A DNA stretch of 64,000 nt from Actinomadura_E scrupuli (GCF_050971785.1 NZ_JBPCCU010000002.1:186001-250000), one strand, 5' to 3'; positions 39,080 to 47,427 are shown, counted from the first letter of the stretch. Made by a program: numbers and translations. Notes: generated by a model from the letters alone, not told the origin.

Positions 39080-40186
39080 TCAGGACAGGGCCTTCACAGC
39101 GGCCTGCACCTTGGTGAGCACGGCGGTGGGAAGCGGGGCGTAACCCAGCTTGCCCAGCGCGCTCTGTCCGGCATCGCTCGAGGTGTAGGTGAGGAAGCCC
39201 TTGACGAACTTGGCCTGGTCGGCCGGGAGGCCCTTCTCACAGACGATCTCGTAGGTCACCAGGACGATCGGGTAGGCGCCCGCGGTCTTGGTGGCGTAGT
39301 CGAGCTTGAGCGAAAGGTCGTTGCCGGTGCCGGCGATCGTGGCACCGTCGATGGCCTTCGAAGCGCTCTCGGTGGACAGCTCGACGAACTCGCCGGCGCC
39401 GTTGGCGATCTTGGCGGTCTTCAGCGACGCCCCGGTCGCGTACGACATCTCGATGTAGCCGATCGAGCCGTCGGTCTGCTTCAGGAGCGTGGTGACACCG
39501 TCGGACTTGGTGCCGCCCTGACCGCCGGGAGCGGTCCACTTCTTTCCGCCCTCGAACTTCCAGACGTCAGGAGCGGTCGCGGTCAGGAACTTCGCGAAGT
39601 TGTCGGTCGTGCCCGACTCGTCGGCGCGGTGCACCGTCTTGATGTCGGAGGCCGGCAGCTTGGCGTCCTTGTTGTCCGCCGCGATCTTGGGATCGTTCCA
39701 CTTGGTGATCTTGCCGGCGAAGATCTCGGCGAGGGTGGTGGGCTTCAGCTGGAGGCTGTCCACGCCCTTGACGTTGAAGGCGACGGCGATCGGGCCGACG
39801 ACCATGGGCAGGTCGATGGCCTTACCGGTCTTGCAGCGTGCGTCGGCGGCGGTGTGCTCCTCCGGCTTGAGCGCGGAGTCGGAACCGGCGAAGGCGACCT
39901 GGCCAGAGGTGAAGGCCTGTACACCCGCGCCCGAGCCGCTGGGGTTGTAGTTGAGCGTGGAGCCGGCGCAGGTGGCGCTGTAGCCCTTGCTCCACTCCTC
40001 GATGGCGTTCTTCTGCGCGCTGGAGCCGGCGGCGTTCACCGAGCCCTTGACGCAGTCGCCCGAGGACGCGGCGGGGGCGGAGCTCGAGGAGCCGCCGCTA
40101 TTGTTGTCAGACCCGCACGCAGAGAGTGCGAGCGCACCCGCAACGACTACGCCGCCGAGCGCGGCGAACCGAGTGCCGTTCTTCAC
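39080..40186 (-). CDS. pstS: Phosphate-binding lipoprotein PstS
   Basis: 368 residues. Lipoprotein signal with lipobox LSACG (Cys near residue 23), then a Ser/Ala-rich linker and a PBP fold. Phosphate-site segments are NAAGSSAQKNAIEEW, FAGSDSALK and RADESGTTDNFAKFL. It captures phosphate outside the membrane for PstC/PstA. GTG 40186 follows AGGAGGAG at 7-10 bases. Two direct repeats of a PHO box lie about 110 bases upstream, so phosphate starvation control is likely. Confidence 0.95.
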   Translation of the reverse strand: MKNGTRFAALGGVVVAGALALSACGSDNNSGGSSSSAPAASSGDCVKGSVNAAGSSAQKNAIEEWSKGYSATCAGSTLNYNPSGSGAGVQAFTSGQVAFAGSDSALKPEEHTAADARCKTGKAIDLPMVVGPIAVAFNVKGVDSLQLKPTTLAEIFAGKITKWNDPKIAADNKDAKLPASDIKTVHRADESGTTDNFAKFLTATAPDVWKFEGGKKWTAPGGQGGTKSDGVTTLLKQTDGSIGYIEMSYATGASLKTAKIANGAGEFVELSTESASKAIDGATIAGTGNDLSLKLDYATKTAGAYPIVLVTYEIVCEKGLPADQAKFVKGFLTYTSSDAGQSALGKLGYAPLPTAVLTKVQAAVKALS

Positions 40187-40262
40187 GGGGAATTCTCCTC
40201 CTGAGTTGATGGGCGGTGGGATCCCCGTGTTTGTCCAGGCTGTGGGGCCACCGTCAGGCATG

Positions 40263-40268
40263 AACCTA
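40263..40268 (-). promoter_or_regulatory. pstS: Candidate -10 of the pst operon
   Basis: On the minus strand TAGGTT lies about 30 bases downstream of the PHO box, leaving a leader of about 70 bases before pstS. Confidence 0.5.
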
Positions 40269-40295
40269 GGGAGGAGAGGTGTCCAAGCCCCCCGA

Positions 40296-40317
40296 TCCAG
40301 GTGAACGGGGGGTGAAC
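40296..40317 (-). promoter_or_regulatory. pstS: PHO box upstream of pstS
   Basis: On the minus strand GTTCACCCCCC is followed directly by GTTCACCTGGA: two 11-base direct repeats as in actinobacterial PhoP operators. A third half site GTTCACC occurs at 40366-40372. Confidence 0.8.
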
Positions 40318-40389
40318 TGGATTGGACGCTGCCAGGAAGAATGTCTCGATTTGATATTGACGCCAGGTGAACAGGTCACCAGATGAGGG

Positions 40390-41298
40390 TCAAGCCGCTG
40401 CCCGGTACATGACGTCGGTGTTCCAGCGGATGAACCCCAGGGACTCGTACAGCCGTACCGCCGCGGGATTGTCCTCGTCGACGTACAGCATCACCTGTGA
40501 CAGGCCCAGCGAGCGCAGGTGGTGCAGTCCGGTGAGGGTCAGCGCGCGGCCGAGCCCGGTGCCCTGCTCGCCCGGATCCACGCCCACCACGTAGACCTCC
40601 CCGATGGGGGGATCGTCCGGGTGCACCTTGGTCCAGTGGAACCCGGCGAGTTCGCCGTCCCGCTCGGCCAGGAAGAACCCCGCCGGGTCGAACCAGGCCT
40701 CGGCCTCCCGGTCCCGCAGGTCGTCGATGGTCCAGGAGCCCTGCTCGGGGTGGTGCGAGAAGGCCCGCGCGTTGACGCGCAGCCAGGCCTGCTCGTCCCG
40801 TCCCGGCTGGAAGGTCCGGAGCCGTACGCCCGGGGGGAGGCTCACCTCGGGCAGTGGGGGGACGAGGGGGCCGGCCAGCGGGCGCCCCAACTGCAGCAGC
40901 GCGCGCGTCCGGGTGAAGCCGAGGGCGTCCGCCAGCGCGGCGGCGGCGGCCAGGTCGCCGTGCGCCCACACCCGCAGGCCGCCCGCTCGTTCCAGCAGGG
41001 CCTCGGCCAGGGCCCGGCCGTGCCCGTGCCGCCGATGGCCGGGATGGACGACGAGTTCCGCCGCGGCGGACTCGGTCCCGGTGGGCAGGTCGAGATGGCC
41101 GTAGCCGACCACGGAGCCCGCCGCCCGCACCAGCAGGCCCAGCGACCGGCCCTTGCCGCCATGGCGCAGGGCCAGCAGCGAGTGCTCGGAGAGCGGGTGG
41201 ACGCCGTCGTGCCCGGCGGCGGCCTCGGCCAGCCGCAGCACCTCGTCCACCTCGTGCCCCGTCAGGCGCTCCCGTACGACCACGTCCCGCTCAGTCAT
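40390..41298 (-). CDS. mshD: Mycothiol synthase
   Basis: 302 residues with two GNAT domains. The N-terminal one (about 1-140) has the weaker site HPGHRRHGHGRALAEALL; the C-terminal one (about 150-302) carries VDPGEQGTGLGRALTLTGL and YVDEDNPAAVRLYESLGF, typical of MshD. It acetylates Cys-GlcN-Ins with acetyl-CoA, the last step of mycothiol synthesis. ATG 41298 has TAAGCT 7 bases upstream. Its location next to glnR matches other actinomycetes and marks the organism as a mycothiol producer. Confidence 0.94.
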   Translation of the reverse strand: MTERDVVVRERLTGHEVDEVLRLAEAAAGHDGVHPLSEHSLLALRHGGKGRSLGLLVRAAGSVVGYGHLDLPTGTESAAAELVVHPGHRRHGHGRALAEALLERAGGLRVWAHGDLAAAAALADALGFTRTRALLQLGRPLAGPLVPPLPEVSLPPGVRLRTFQPGRDEQAWLRVNARAFSHHPEQGSWTIDDLRDREAEAWFDPAGFFLAERDGELAGFHWTKVHPDDPPIGEVYVVGVDPGEQGTGLGRALTLTGLHHLRSLGLSQVMLYVDEDNPAAVRLYESLGFIRWNTDVMYRAAA

Positions 41299-41305
41299 GA
41301 TCGTG

Positions 41306-41311
41306 AGCTTA
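41306..41311 (-). promoter_or_regulatory. mshD: -10 element of leaderless mshD
   Basis: On the minus strand TAAGCT lies 7 bases before ATG 41298. Confidence 0.55.
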
Positions 41312-41410
41312 TGCCGGTCCGGCCGGCACCGGCCACGGGGGCGGCGTCCGTCCCGTCGGCCCGGGGGGCGGCGGTGACCTCCGGGCCAACGAAATCAGAG
41401 CGTTCCAAAA

Positions 41411-42124
41411 TCAGGTGCGGACGGCCACCATCTCTTCGTTGTCGCCCGGACGGTGATCGGGCACGAACCGGTACCCGACGTTGCGCACGGTGCCGATGAG
41501 CGACTCGTACTCCGCGCCGAGCTTGGCCCGCAGCCGCCGTACGTGCACGTCCACGGTCCGGGTGCCGCCGAAGTAGTCGTATCCCCAGACCTCCTGCAGC
41601 AGCTGGGCGCGGGTGAAGACCCGGCCCGGATGCTGTGCGAGGTACTTGAGGAGCTCGAACTCCTTGAACGTCAGATCCAGCACCCGCCCGCGCAGGCGCG
41701 CGGTGTAGGTCGCCTCGTCGATCGTGAGATCGCCGCTGCGGATCTCGCCGGGCACGTCGTCGGGCTCGCCGACCGACACCCGCCCGACCGACAACCGCAG
41801 GCGGGCCTCCACCTCGGCGGGCCCCGCCCCCTGCAGCAGGACGTCGTCGAGACCCCATTCGGGGCTCAGTGCCGCCAGGCCGCCTTCGGTCACGATCGCG
41901 AGCAGCGGGCAGTCCAGGCCGGTCGTCCGCAGCAGCCGGCACAGGCCCTTGGCCTGTACGAGGTCACGGCGGGCGTCGACGAGAATCACATCTGCAGGTG
42001 GTGCGTCGATCAGCGCGGATGCCTCCGCGGGTGCGACGCGAATCGAATGCAACAGCAACCCCAGCGCGGGGAGCACCTCATCGGACGGCTCAAGCGCGTT
42101 GGTGAGCAACAGCAAGCTGCTCAA
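41411..42124 (-). CDS. glnR: Orphan response regulator GlnR (nitrogen metabolism)
   Basis: 237 residues. The receiver-like domain (SSLLLLTNALEP, VILVDARRDLVQAKGLCRLL with Asp50) lacks the acidic pocket and Lys of phosphorylated receivers, as in other GlnR proteins. The winged helix is highly conserved: LDLTFKEFELLKYLAQHPGR and VWGYDYFGGTRTVDVHVRRL. GlnR activates nitrogen-assimilation genes without a partner kinase; none is encoded here. The start is a TTG at 42124 with GAGGAGG 6 bases upstream. The C-terminus has an unusual acidic extension after VGYRFVPDH. Confidence 0.93.
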   Translation of the reverse strand: MSSLLLLTNALEPSDEVLPALGLLLHSIRVAPAEASALIDAPPADVILVDARRDLVQAKGLCRLLRTTGLDCPLLAIVTEGGLAALSPEWGLDDVLLQGAGPAEVEARLRLSVGRVSVGEPDDVPGEIRSGDLTIDEATYTARLRGRVLDLTFKEFELLKYLAQHPGRVFTRAQLLQEVWGYDYFGGTRTVDVHVRRLRAKLGAEYESLIGTVRNVGYRFVPDHRPGDNEEMVAVRT

Positions 42125-42281
42125 ATGCCGCCTCCTCGTCTCCTACCAGCCCCTAAAAGACGTCAAGGACCCGGAGGCCTCATCGCCCGGATCCCTGGTT
42201 CGAGGATATCCGACCATGACTTCCCGGCAATGGGCGGCTACGGATGGATTGCCGACGTTGCGTGAATGAGACCATGACGAG

Positions 42282-42536
42282 ATGGGCAGAGGCGTGATCA
42301 GATACTGGGCGGCGGCGCGGTCCGCCGCGGGCGTCGAGGAGGAGCCGTTCGACGCCGCGACGCTGGCGCAGGCGCTCGAAACCGCCCGGGGGACAAGGGA
42401 TGCGGAGTTCTCCCGGGTCCTGGCGCGCAGCTCGTTCCTGATCGACGGCGACCCGGTCGGCACCCGGCCGCACGACACCGTCACCCTGCCCGAAGGCGCC
42501 ACGGTGGAGGTGCTGCCGCCCTTCGCGGGCGGGTGA
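42282..42536 (+). CDS. MoaD/ThiS-family sulfur-carrier protein
   Basis: 84 residues with the ubiquitin-like beta-grasp pattern and the essential C-terminal Gly-Gly (VEVLPPFAGG). Family members accept sulfur as a thiocarboxylate for molybdopterin, thiamine or other biosynthesis; the partner E1-like enzyme is not in this window. ATG 42282 has a GACCAT -10-like element 6 bases upstream; GTG 42294 is an alternative. It is divergent from glnR. Confidence 0.87.
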   Translation: MGRGVIRYWAAARSAAGVEEEPFDAATLAQALETARGTRDAEFSRVLARSSFLIDGDPVGTRPHDTVTLPEGATVEVLPPFAGG

Positions 42537-42711
42537 CCACGTGGCGGAAGTCACACGTGACCGGCCGCCGTGGCTCTGCCGGATGATCCCTTCTCCCGGA
42601 TCTCACCATGTGGAGTGACTGCCCGGACGGGCCGCCGTCGCTAATGTAAGGCCCGCCCGACGCCCTCGGTAGGGGGTCGTCCCCTGGATGGCACTGCGAC
42701 CGAGGAGAGAT

Positions 42712-43410
42712 ATGCGGAAGGTACTGCTCGTACTGGTGATCCTCCTGATCGGGGGCGTCATCGCGGCGGACCGCATCGGTGTCCGGGTGGCGCAGAACGA
42801 GATCGCCAAGCAGATCGCCGCCGAGTACAACCTGCCCCGCAAGCCCACGGTGAGCATCCACGGCTTCCCCTTCCTCACCCAGGCCATCGGCGGGGAGTAC
42901 GACCAGATCGACGTGGCCATCGGGGACTGGACCGAGCAGGACGTCACCGTCCGCGACCTGAAGATCGTGCTCTCCGGGCTGAAGGCGCCGCTGTCGGACG
43001 TCATCAACGGCGACGACTCGAAGATGGCCGCCCGCACCGCCACCGCCTCGGCGATCGTCCCCTACGACGTCATCAAGAAGCGGGCACCGCAGGGCGTCAA
43101 GGAGATCGCCGCCGAGGGCAAGGACCTGCGGCTGCAGGGCACCTTCGCCTTCCTCGGCTTCAACACCGACGTGACGATGGTCGTCTCGGTCAAGGCGACC
43201 CGGCAGGGCATCGCGATCACGCCGGAGTCCGTGCAGACCGGCGGGGCCACCATCCCGATCTCGATCCTGCAGCAGCGCCTGACCTTCACCGTCCCGGTGC
43301 AGAACCTGCCGATCGGATCCCGGATCAGCAAGGTGGAGGTCAAGCCGAACGGCCTGCTGGTCGCGGCGACGGCGGACAACGTGAAGTTCAACGACCTGCC
43401 GAAAGCCTGA
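42712..43410 (+). CDS. LmeA-like phospholipid-binding protein (DUF2993)
   Basis: 232 residues. An N-terminal uncleaved-type signal helix (RKVLLVLVILLIGGVIAAD) then a beta-rich DUF2993 domain: IHGFPFLTQAIGGEYDQIDV, DLKIVLSGLKAPLSDVING and VQNLPIGSRISKVEV. The family includes the mycobacterial LmeA, a phospholipid-binding periplasmic protein linked to lipomannan synthesis. ATG 42712 follows GAGGAGAG; an upstream in-frame start at 42688 has no site. Confidence 0.88.
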   Translation: MRKVLLVLVILLIGGVIAADRIGVRVAQNEIAKQIAAEYNLPRKPTVSIHGFPFLTQAIGGEYDQIDVAIGDWTEQDVTVRDLKIVLSGLKAPLSDVINGDDSKMAARTATASAIVPYDVIKKRAPQGVKEIAAEGKDLRLQGTFAFLGFNTDVTMVVSVKATRQGIAITPESVQTGGATIPISILQQRLTFTVPVQNLPIGSRISKVEVKPNGLLVAATADNVKFNDLPKA

Positions 43411-43489
43411 TCCGCGCAGCCCAGGTGATCTTGGCCGGGAATTGACCCGGGCTTGTGAACCGGAAGGCGATGGCGTACGTGTCGTAAGT

Positions 43490-43999
43490 GTGGGACCGAC
43501 CGCTGATGAGCAGCTGCTCCGAGCGATGTACACCGAGCACGGTGGGCCGCTGCTGGGCTACGCCCTCCGGCTGACCGGCGGCGACCGCCAGCAGGCCGAG
43601 GACGTCGTCCAGGAGACGCTGCTGCGCGCCTGGCGCCATCCGGAGGCGCTGACCGGCCGGCCGGTCCGCCCGTGGCTGTTCACGGTGGCCCGCAACCTGG
43701 TCGTCGACGCGCACCGGGCCCGGCAGGCGCGGCCCGCCGAATCGGGTGACTCGTCGTTGGTCGCGATGCCGGCCGCCGACGACATCGACCGGGCGCTGGA
43801 GTCGTGGACCGTCGCGGAGGCCATGGCCGATCTCAGCCCCCAGCACCGCGCGGTGATCATCGAGACGTACTACCGGGGCTGCTCGGTGGCCGAGGCCGCG
43901 TCCCAGCTCGGCATCCCGCCGGGCACGGTGAAGTCCAGGACCTACTACGCGCTGCGTGCGCTCAAGCTTGCCTTGGAGGAACGGGGGTTGGCGCCGTGA
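43490..43999 (+). CDS. ECF-family RNA polymerase sigma factor
   Basis: 169 residues. Region 2 (YTEHGGPLLGYALRL, QAEDVVQETLLRAWRHP and RPWLFTVARNLVVDAHR) and region 4 (LSPQHRAVIIETYYRGCSV, AEAASQLGIPPGTVKSRTYY) are both intact. It directs RNA polymerase to envelope or redox stress promoters. The anti-sigma gene follows with a 4-base overlap and has a ZAS zinc motif, the standard pair (similar to SigL-RslA groups). GTG 43490 is the most likely start; a TTG at 43442 would add 16 residues. Confidence 0.92.
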   Translation: MGPTADEQLLRAMYTEHGGPLLGYALRLTGGDRQQAEDVVQETLLRAWRHPEALTGRPVRPWLFTVARNLVVDAHRARQARPAESGDSSLVAMPAADDIDRALESWTVAEAMADLSPQHRAVIIETYYRGCSVAEAASQLGIPPGTVKSRTYYALRALKLALEERGLAP

Positions 44000-44760
44000 A
44001 CTCGTCCATGATGGGGCCGTGCCCGCAGGTGCGTTCGGCTCTGGGCGTCTACGTACTCGGTGCGATCGACCCGGCCGAGCGGAGCCAGGTCGATGCCCAT
44101 CTGAGCATGTGCCCGAACTGCCGTGACGAGCTGGCCGGGCTGGCCGGGCTCCCCGCGCTGCTCGGCCGGGTCAGCGAACCCCAGATAGAGCACGTCGCGG
44201 GCCCGCCGGTGGAGCTGCTCGACTCGCTGCTCGCCAAGGCCGCGACCCGGCGCCGGTCCGAGCAGGACCAGGCCGAGCTGGCCGAGCGGGAGCTGGCCGA
44301 GCTGCGCACCCGGCGGGCCCGGTGGCGCCGCTGGCCGTCGTTCGCCGTCGCGGCGGCGGCCCTGCTGGTGGCGGGGGTGTTGCTCGGCGGCCTGCTGACC
44401 GGCGGCCTGCCGGGTGTGGGCGGCGGTGGCTCCTCCGGTGGCGTCGGTGCCTCCGCCGACCAGATCGTCGGGACGGACCCGAGCACCCACGTACGGGCCG
44501 AGATCTCGCTGGCCACGAAGGACTGGGGCACCGCGCTGAAGCTACGGGTCAAGGGCGTCCCGCCGGGATCGCACTGCCATCTGACCGCCGTGGCCAGGAA
44601 CGGGGACCGCGATGTCGCGGCGAGCTGGCAGATCGAGCCCGACGAGTACGAGGAGTACAGCTTCTACGGCTCGACGATGATCCTGCGCAACCAGCTCAGG
44701 TCGTTCGAGATCGTCACCACCGACGGCCGCACCCTCGTCTCGGTCCCCGTCGGCACGTAG
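43996..44760 (+). CDS. Zinc-binding anti-sigma factor
   Basis: 254 residues. The ZAS motif His35-x3-Cys39-x2-Cys42 (AHLSMCPNCRDEL) is complete, so it can be redox-sensitive. A helical linker rich in Glu/Arg leads to one transmembrane helix (about 115-137) and a C-terminal extracytoplasmic domain (HVRAEISLATKDWGTALKL, CHLTAVARNGDRDVAASW). It would hold the co-encoded sigma factor at the membrane until a signal releases it. GTG 43996 overlaps the sigma stop; ATG 44008 is an alternative. Confidence 0.9.
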   Translation: MNSSMMGPCPQVRSALGVYVLGAIDPAERSQVDAHLSMCPNCRDELAGLAGLPALLGRVSEPQIEHVAGPPVELLDSLLAKAATRRRSEQDQAELAERELAELRTRRARWRRWPSFAVAAAALLVAGVLLGGLLTGGLPGVGGGGSSGGVGASADQIVGTDPSTHVRAEISLATKDWGTALKLRVKGVPPGSHCHLTAVARNGDRDVAASWQIEPDEYEEYSFYGSTMILRNQLRSFEIVTTDGRTLVSVPVGT

Positions 44761-44824
44761 GGGGTGCCCCGATCTCACCCGCCCGGATGGGAATCGCCGG
44801 CCGGTCCCGTAGGTTGGACCGGAC

Positions 44825-45331
44825 ATGGTCGGTGGGATCGTCGCAGCCGTGGTGCTGCTCGTCGCAACGGTGTTCGGCCTGGTGAGGCGGCGCCGGGACG
44901 GTGTGCTGCGCCCGGTCGCGGGTTCGGCCGCCGGTGAGACGGCGGGCGGTGAGACGGTGGGCGGTGAGACGGCGGGAGACGGCGTGGCGCGGGCACGGGA
45001 CGGCGACACGGCTCCGGCCGGGATCGCACTGGACGGCACGGAGCTGGGCGCCGCGCTCGGCTCCCGGGCCACGCTGGTGCAGTTCTCCACCGCCTTCTGC
45101 GCTCCCTGCCGGGCGACCAAGCGGATCCTCGGCGAGGTCACCGACATGGTCGACGGCGTGGCCCACGTGGAGATCGACGCCGAGACCCATCTGGAGCTGG
45201 TCCGCCGGCTGGGCATCGTCCGCACGCCCACGGTGCTGATCCTCGACGGCGCCGGCCGGGTGGTGCGCAAGGCCGTCGGCCAGCCGCGCAAGGCCGACGT
45301 GATAGCCGCGCTGGGCCATGCGATCTCTTGA
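44825..45331 (+). CDS. Membrane-anchored thioredoxin-like protein
   Basis: 168 residues. An N-terminal transmembrane helix (3-20) is followed by a basic stretch, a short Gly/Glu/Thr repeat (GGETAGGETVGGETAGD near 40) and a thioredoxin fold with the redox motif Cys92-Ala-Pro-Cys95 (FCAPCRATKR) and the cis-Pro loop IVRTPTVLILD. The CAPC centre and basic residues after the helix suggest the domain stays in the cytoplasm. TAGGTT lies 9 bases upstream of ATG 44825. Its place between an anti-sigma factor and a sulfur operon fits a redox role. Confidence 0.88.
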   Translation: MVGGIVAAVVLLVATVFGLVRRRRDGVLRPVAGSAAGETAGGETVGGETAGDGVARARDGDTAPAGIALDGTELGAALGSRATLVQFSTAFCAPCRATKRILGEVTDMVDGVAHVEIDAETHLELVRRLGIVRTPTVLILDGAGRVVRKAVGQPRKADVIAALGHAIS

Positions 45332-45401
45332 CCTTCCGGGTTCCGGACCGGTCCAATCGGCCGCCGTGACGGCAGGAAACCCGCTGACCTGCATGAAGAT
45401 T

Positions 45402-45439
45402 GTTGTCACCGTCTCGCAAGGCGAGACAGATGTGACAAC
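45402..45439. promoter_or_regulatory. Nested inverted repeat over the sulfur-operon promoter
   Basis: Outer arms GTTGTCAC (45402-45409) and GTGACAAC (45432-45439), inner arms GTCTCGC (45411-45417) and GCGAGAC (45421-45427), all perfect. The right outer arm includes the -35 hexamer GTGACA, so a repressor bound here would block RNA polymerase. Confidence 0.6.
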
Positions 45440-45460
45440 GGCCGGGCACGCGCCTAGCAT
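45432..45460 (+). promoter_or_regulatory. Promoter of the cysteine leader/sulfur operon
   Basis: -35 GTGACA (45432-45437), 17-base spacer, -10 TAGCAT (45455-45460), then 7 bases to GTG 45468: a complete leaderless promoter. Confidence 0.7.
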
Positions 45461-45467
45461 CGTGTCC

Positions 45468-45554
45468 GTGCGTTACTGGACAGAGCAGCTCCTGACGAAG
45501 CGTCGCGCGGTGGACTTCTGCCGCGTGTCCGCTGCGCTCTGTCGCGTGGCCTGA
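45468..45554 (+). CDS. Leaderless cysteine-containing leader peptide
   Basis: 28 residues, starting MRYWTEQLLTKRR and ending with two Cys in DFCRVSAALCRVA. The GTG start sits 7 bases after the -10 element. In mycobacteria, leaderless Cys-rich short ORFs upstream of cysA2/sseC operons act as cysteine-responsive attenuators; position and gene order here are the same, but only two separated cysteines are present rather than a run. The 99 bases to the next gene could hold the attenuator. The gene is well supported by context; the mechanism is inference. Confidence 0.72.
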   Translation: MRYWTEQLLTKRRAVDFCRVSAALCRVA

Positions 45555-45653
45555 GGCATCGAGCCCTTCTCTGACCGCTTGTGGAGGCCACGCCCCCACA
45601 ACCCCGGGCCCACTCGGCTCCACGCACTTGCTCTCTGATCCAGGAGCTCCCAC

Positions 45654-46127
45654 ATGCAGGTCGATCCTCGAGGGCAGCGCTTCGCCGCGGTCCTTACCTC
45701 GGTCGTGCTCATTGTGGTTCTCGTGACGGGAAGCTGGGAGCTGCTCGCCGCTCAGGCCGTGGTGTTCGCCCTGAGCACCCTCCCCGGGCTGCGCCACTCA
45801 CCGTACGGACTGATCTACAGGACGTTCGTACGGCCCCGCATCGGTCCACCCCGGGAACTCGAAGCAGCGGGGCCGCCCCGGTTCGCCCAGGGGGTCGGTC
45901 TCACGTTCGCCCTGGTGGGAGTCGTCGGGTACGCCTTCGGGAACGGTTGGGGAATCACCTGGCTCGGTATCCTCGCCACCGCTTTCGCACTGGGAGCCGC
46001 ATTCCTGAACGCCGCGTTCGGGTTCTGCCTCGGTTGTGAAATGTACGTGCTGATCCAGCGTCTACGCGGGGGGCTCCGCTCCCCGCACAAGTCCAAAGCA
46101 AACTCCGACAGGGAGGTTCCCGCATGA
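45654..46127 (+). CDS. DUF4395 membrane protein
   Basis: 157 residues with four hydrophobic segments. The family pattern is seen: VDPRGQRFAAVLTSVVL at the N-terminus, YRTFVRPRIGPPRELEAAGPPRFAQGVG in the middle and the CxxC pair in GFCLGCEMYVLI. Members are co-encoded with rhodaneses and thioredoxins and may shuttle sulfur or reducing equivalents across the membrane. ATG 45654 follows CCAGGAG. It overlaps the sulfurtransferase gene by 4 bases (ATGA). Confidence 0.86.
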   Translation: MQVDPRGQRFAAVLTSVVLIVVLVTGSWELLAAQAVVFALSTLPGLRHSPYGLIYRTFVRPRIGPPRELEAAGPPRFAQGVGLTFALVGVVGYAFGNGWGITWLGILATAFALGAAFLNAAFGFCLGCEMYVLIQRLRGGLRSPHKSKANSDREVPA

Positions 46128-46963
46128 GCCGTTCCGACGTTCTGGTGGATTCCGCGTGGGTCGAGGAGCACCTCGACGACCCGGGTCTGGTCCTCGTCGA
46201 AGTCGACGAAGACGTCTCCGCCTACGACAAGGGCCACATCCGTGGCGCCGTGAAGATCGACTGGAAGACCGAGCTGCAGGACCCGGTCCGCCGTGACTTC
46301 GTGGACAAGACCGGTTTCGAGCAGCTGCTCTCCGGCAAGGGCATCGCCAACGACGACCTGGTGATCCTCTACGGCGGCAACAACAACTGGTTCGCGGCCT
46401 ACGCCTACTGGTACTTCAAGCTCTACGGCCACGGCAACGTCAAGCTGCTCGACGGTGGCCGCAAGAAGTGGGAGCTGGACTCCCGCGAGCTGGTGACCGA
46501 CGTCCCCACGCGCCCCACCACGGACTACAAGGCCCAGGACCAGGACCTGGACATCCGGGCCTTCCGTGACGAGACCGTGGAGGCCATCGGCACCAAGGGC
46601 CTCATCGACGTGCGTTCCCCGGACGAGTTCAGCGGCAAGCTGCTCGCCCCCGCGCACCTGCCCCAGGAGCAGGCGCAGCGTGCCGGTCACGTGCCGACCG
46701 CGCGCAACATTCCCTGGTCCAAGGCCGCCAACGACGACGGCACCTTCAAGTCCGACGACGAGCTCCGGGAGATCTACACCGAGGCCGGCGTGGACCTGAG
46801 CAAGCCCATCATCGCCTACTGCCGCATCGGTGAGCGTTCCTCGCACACGTGGTTCGCGCTGCGCGAGCTGCTCGGCCTGCCGGACGTGAAGAACTACGAC
46901 GGCTCCTGGACCGAGTACGGCTCGCTCGTCGGGGTCCCCATCGAGCTCGGCGCCCCCAAGTAA
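46124..46963 (+). CDS. Thiosulfate/3-mercaptopyruvate sulfurtransferase (tandem rhodanese)
   Basis: 279 residues with two rhodanese domains. The inactive N-terminal one has DKGHIRGAVKIDW; the C-terminal one carries active-site Cys233 in YCRIGERSSHTW, the CRxGERSS loop of CysA/SseA-type actinobacterial enzymes. It transfers sulfane sulfur from thiosulfate or mercaptopyruvate to acceptors such as cyanide or thioredoxin. The surrounding genes (DUF4395, DUF1416) form the conserved actinobacterial cysA-sseC unit. Confidence 0.92.
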   Translation: MSRSDVLVDSAWVEEHLDDPGLVLVEVDEDVSAYDKGHIRGAVKIDWKTELQDPVRRDFVDKTGFEQLLSGKGIANDDLVILYGGNNNWFAAYAYWYFKLYGHGNVKLLDGGRKKWELDSRELVTDVPTRPTTDYKAQDQDLDIRAFRDETVEAIGTKGLIDVRSPDEFSGKLLAPAHLPQEQAQRAGHVPTARNIPWSKAANDDGTFKSDDELREIYTEAGVDLSKPIIAYCRIGERSSHTWFALRELLGLPDVKNYDGSWTEYGSLVGVPIELGAPK

Positions 46964-47015
46964 CGAAGTCCGCCGTACGCGGACCTATCCGCCGTACACG
47001 GAGATTAAGGAGAGC

Positions 47016-47327
47016 ATGATGACTCAGGGCTGCGCAGCGCCCGCGCAGACGGCGCACGTCCCGGCGACCGTCGACCTGGCCAACGAGGCTGTCATCCAGG
47101 GCACCGTCACCCGTGACGGCACCCCGGTGTCCAGCGCCTATGCCCGCCTGCTCGACTCGACCGGTGAGTTCACCGGCGAGGTCGTGACCGGTGACGAGGG
47201 CATCTTCCGGTTCTTCGCCGCTCCCGGCGACTGGACCATCCGCGTGCTCGCCGCCGGTGGGGTGAGCGTCGACCACACGGTGACCGCCGCAGTCGGCGAG
47301 GTCGCCGCCCTCGAGGTCTCGATCTGA
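47016..47327 (+). CDS. sseC: DUF1416 protein (SseC-like)
   Basis: 103 residues. The DUF1416 pattern TQGCAAPAQTAHVPATVDL, AVIQGTVTRDGTPVSSAYARLLD, TGEFTGEVVTGDEGIFRFFAAPG and WTIRVLA resembles a carboxypeptidase-regulatory/transthyretin-like beta sandwich. It always accompanies the rhodanese in actinobacteria, but its activity is unknown. GGAGAG-like AAGGAGAGC precedes the ATG. A strong terminator ends the operon just after it. Confidence 0.9.
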   Translation: MMTQGCAAPAQTAHVPATVDLANEAVIQGTVTRDGTPVSSAYARLLDSTGEFTGEVVTGDEGIFRFFAAPGDWTIRVLAAGGVSVDHTVTAAVGEVAALEVSI

Positions 47328-47340
47328 CCTGAGACACCGC

Positions 47341-47375
47341 AGAGCCCGCCCACGGAGGTTCCGTGGGCGGGCTCT
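47341..47375 (+). terminator. Terminator of the sulfur operon
   Basis: A 16-bp perfect stem (47341-47356 with 47360-47375, AGAGCCCGCCCACGGA and inverse) with loop GGT. Confidence 0.85.
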
Positions 47376-47427
47376 GGCGTTCTTCCACAGATGCCGGTGA
47401 TCTGGAAGGTGATCAGCTGAATCCCGG

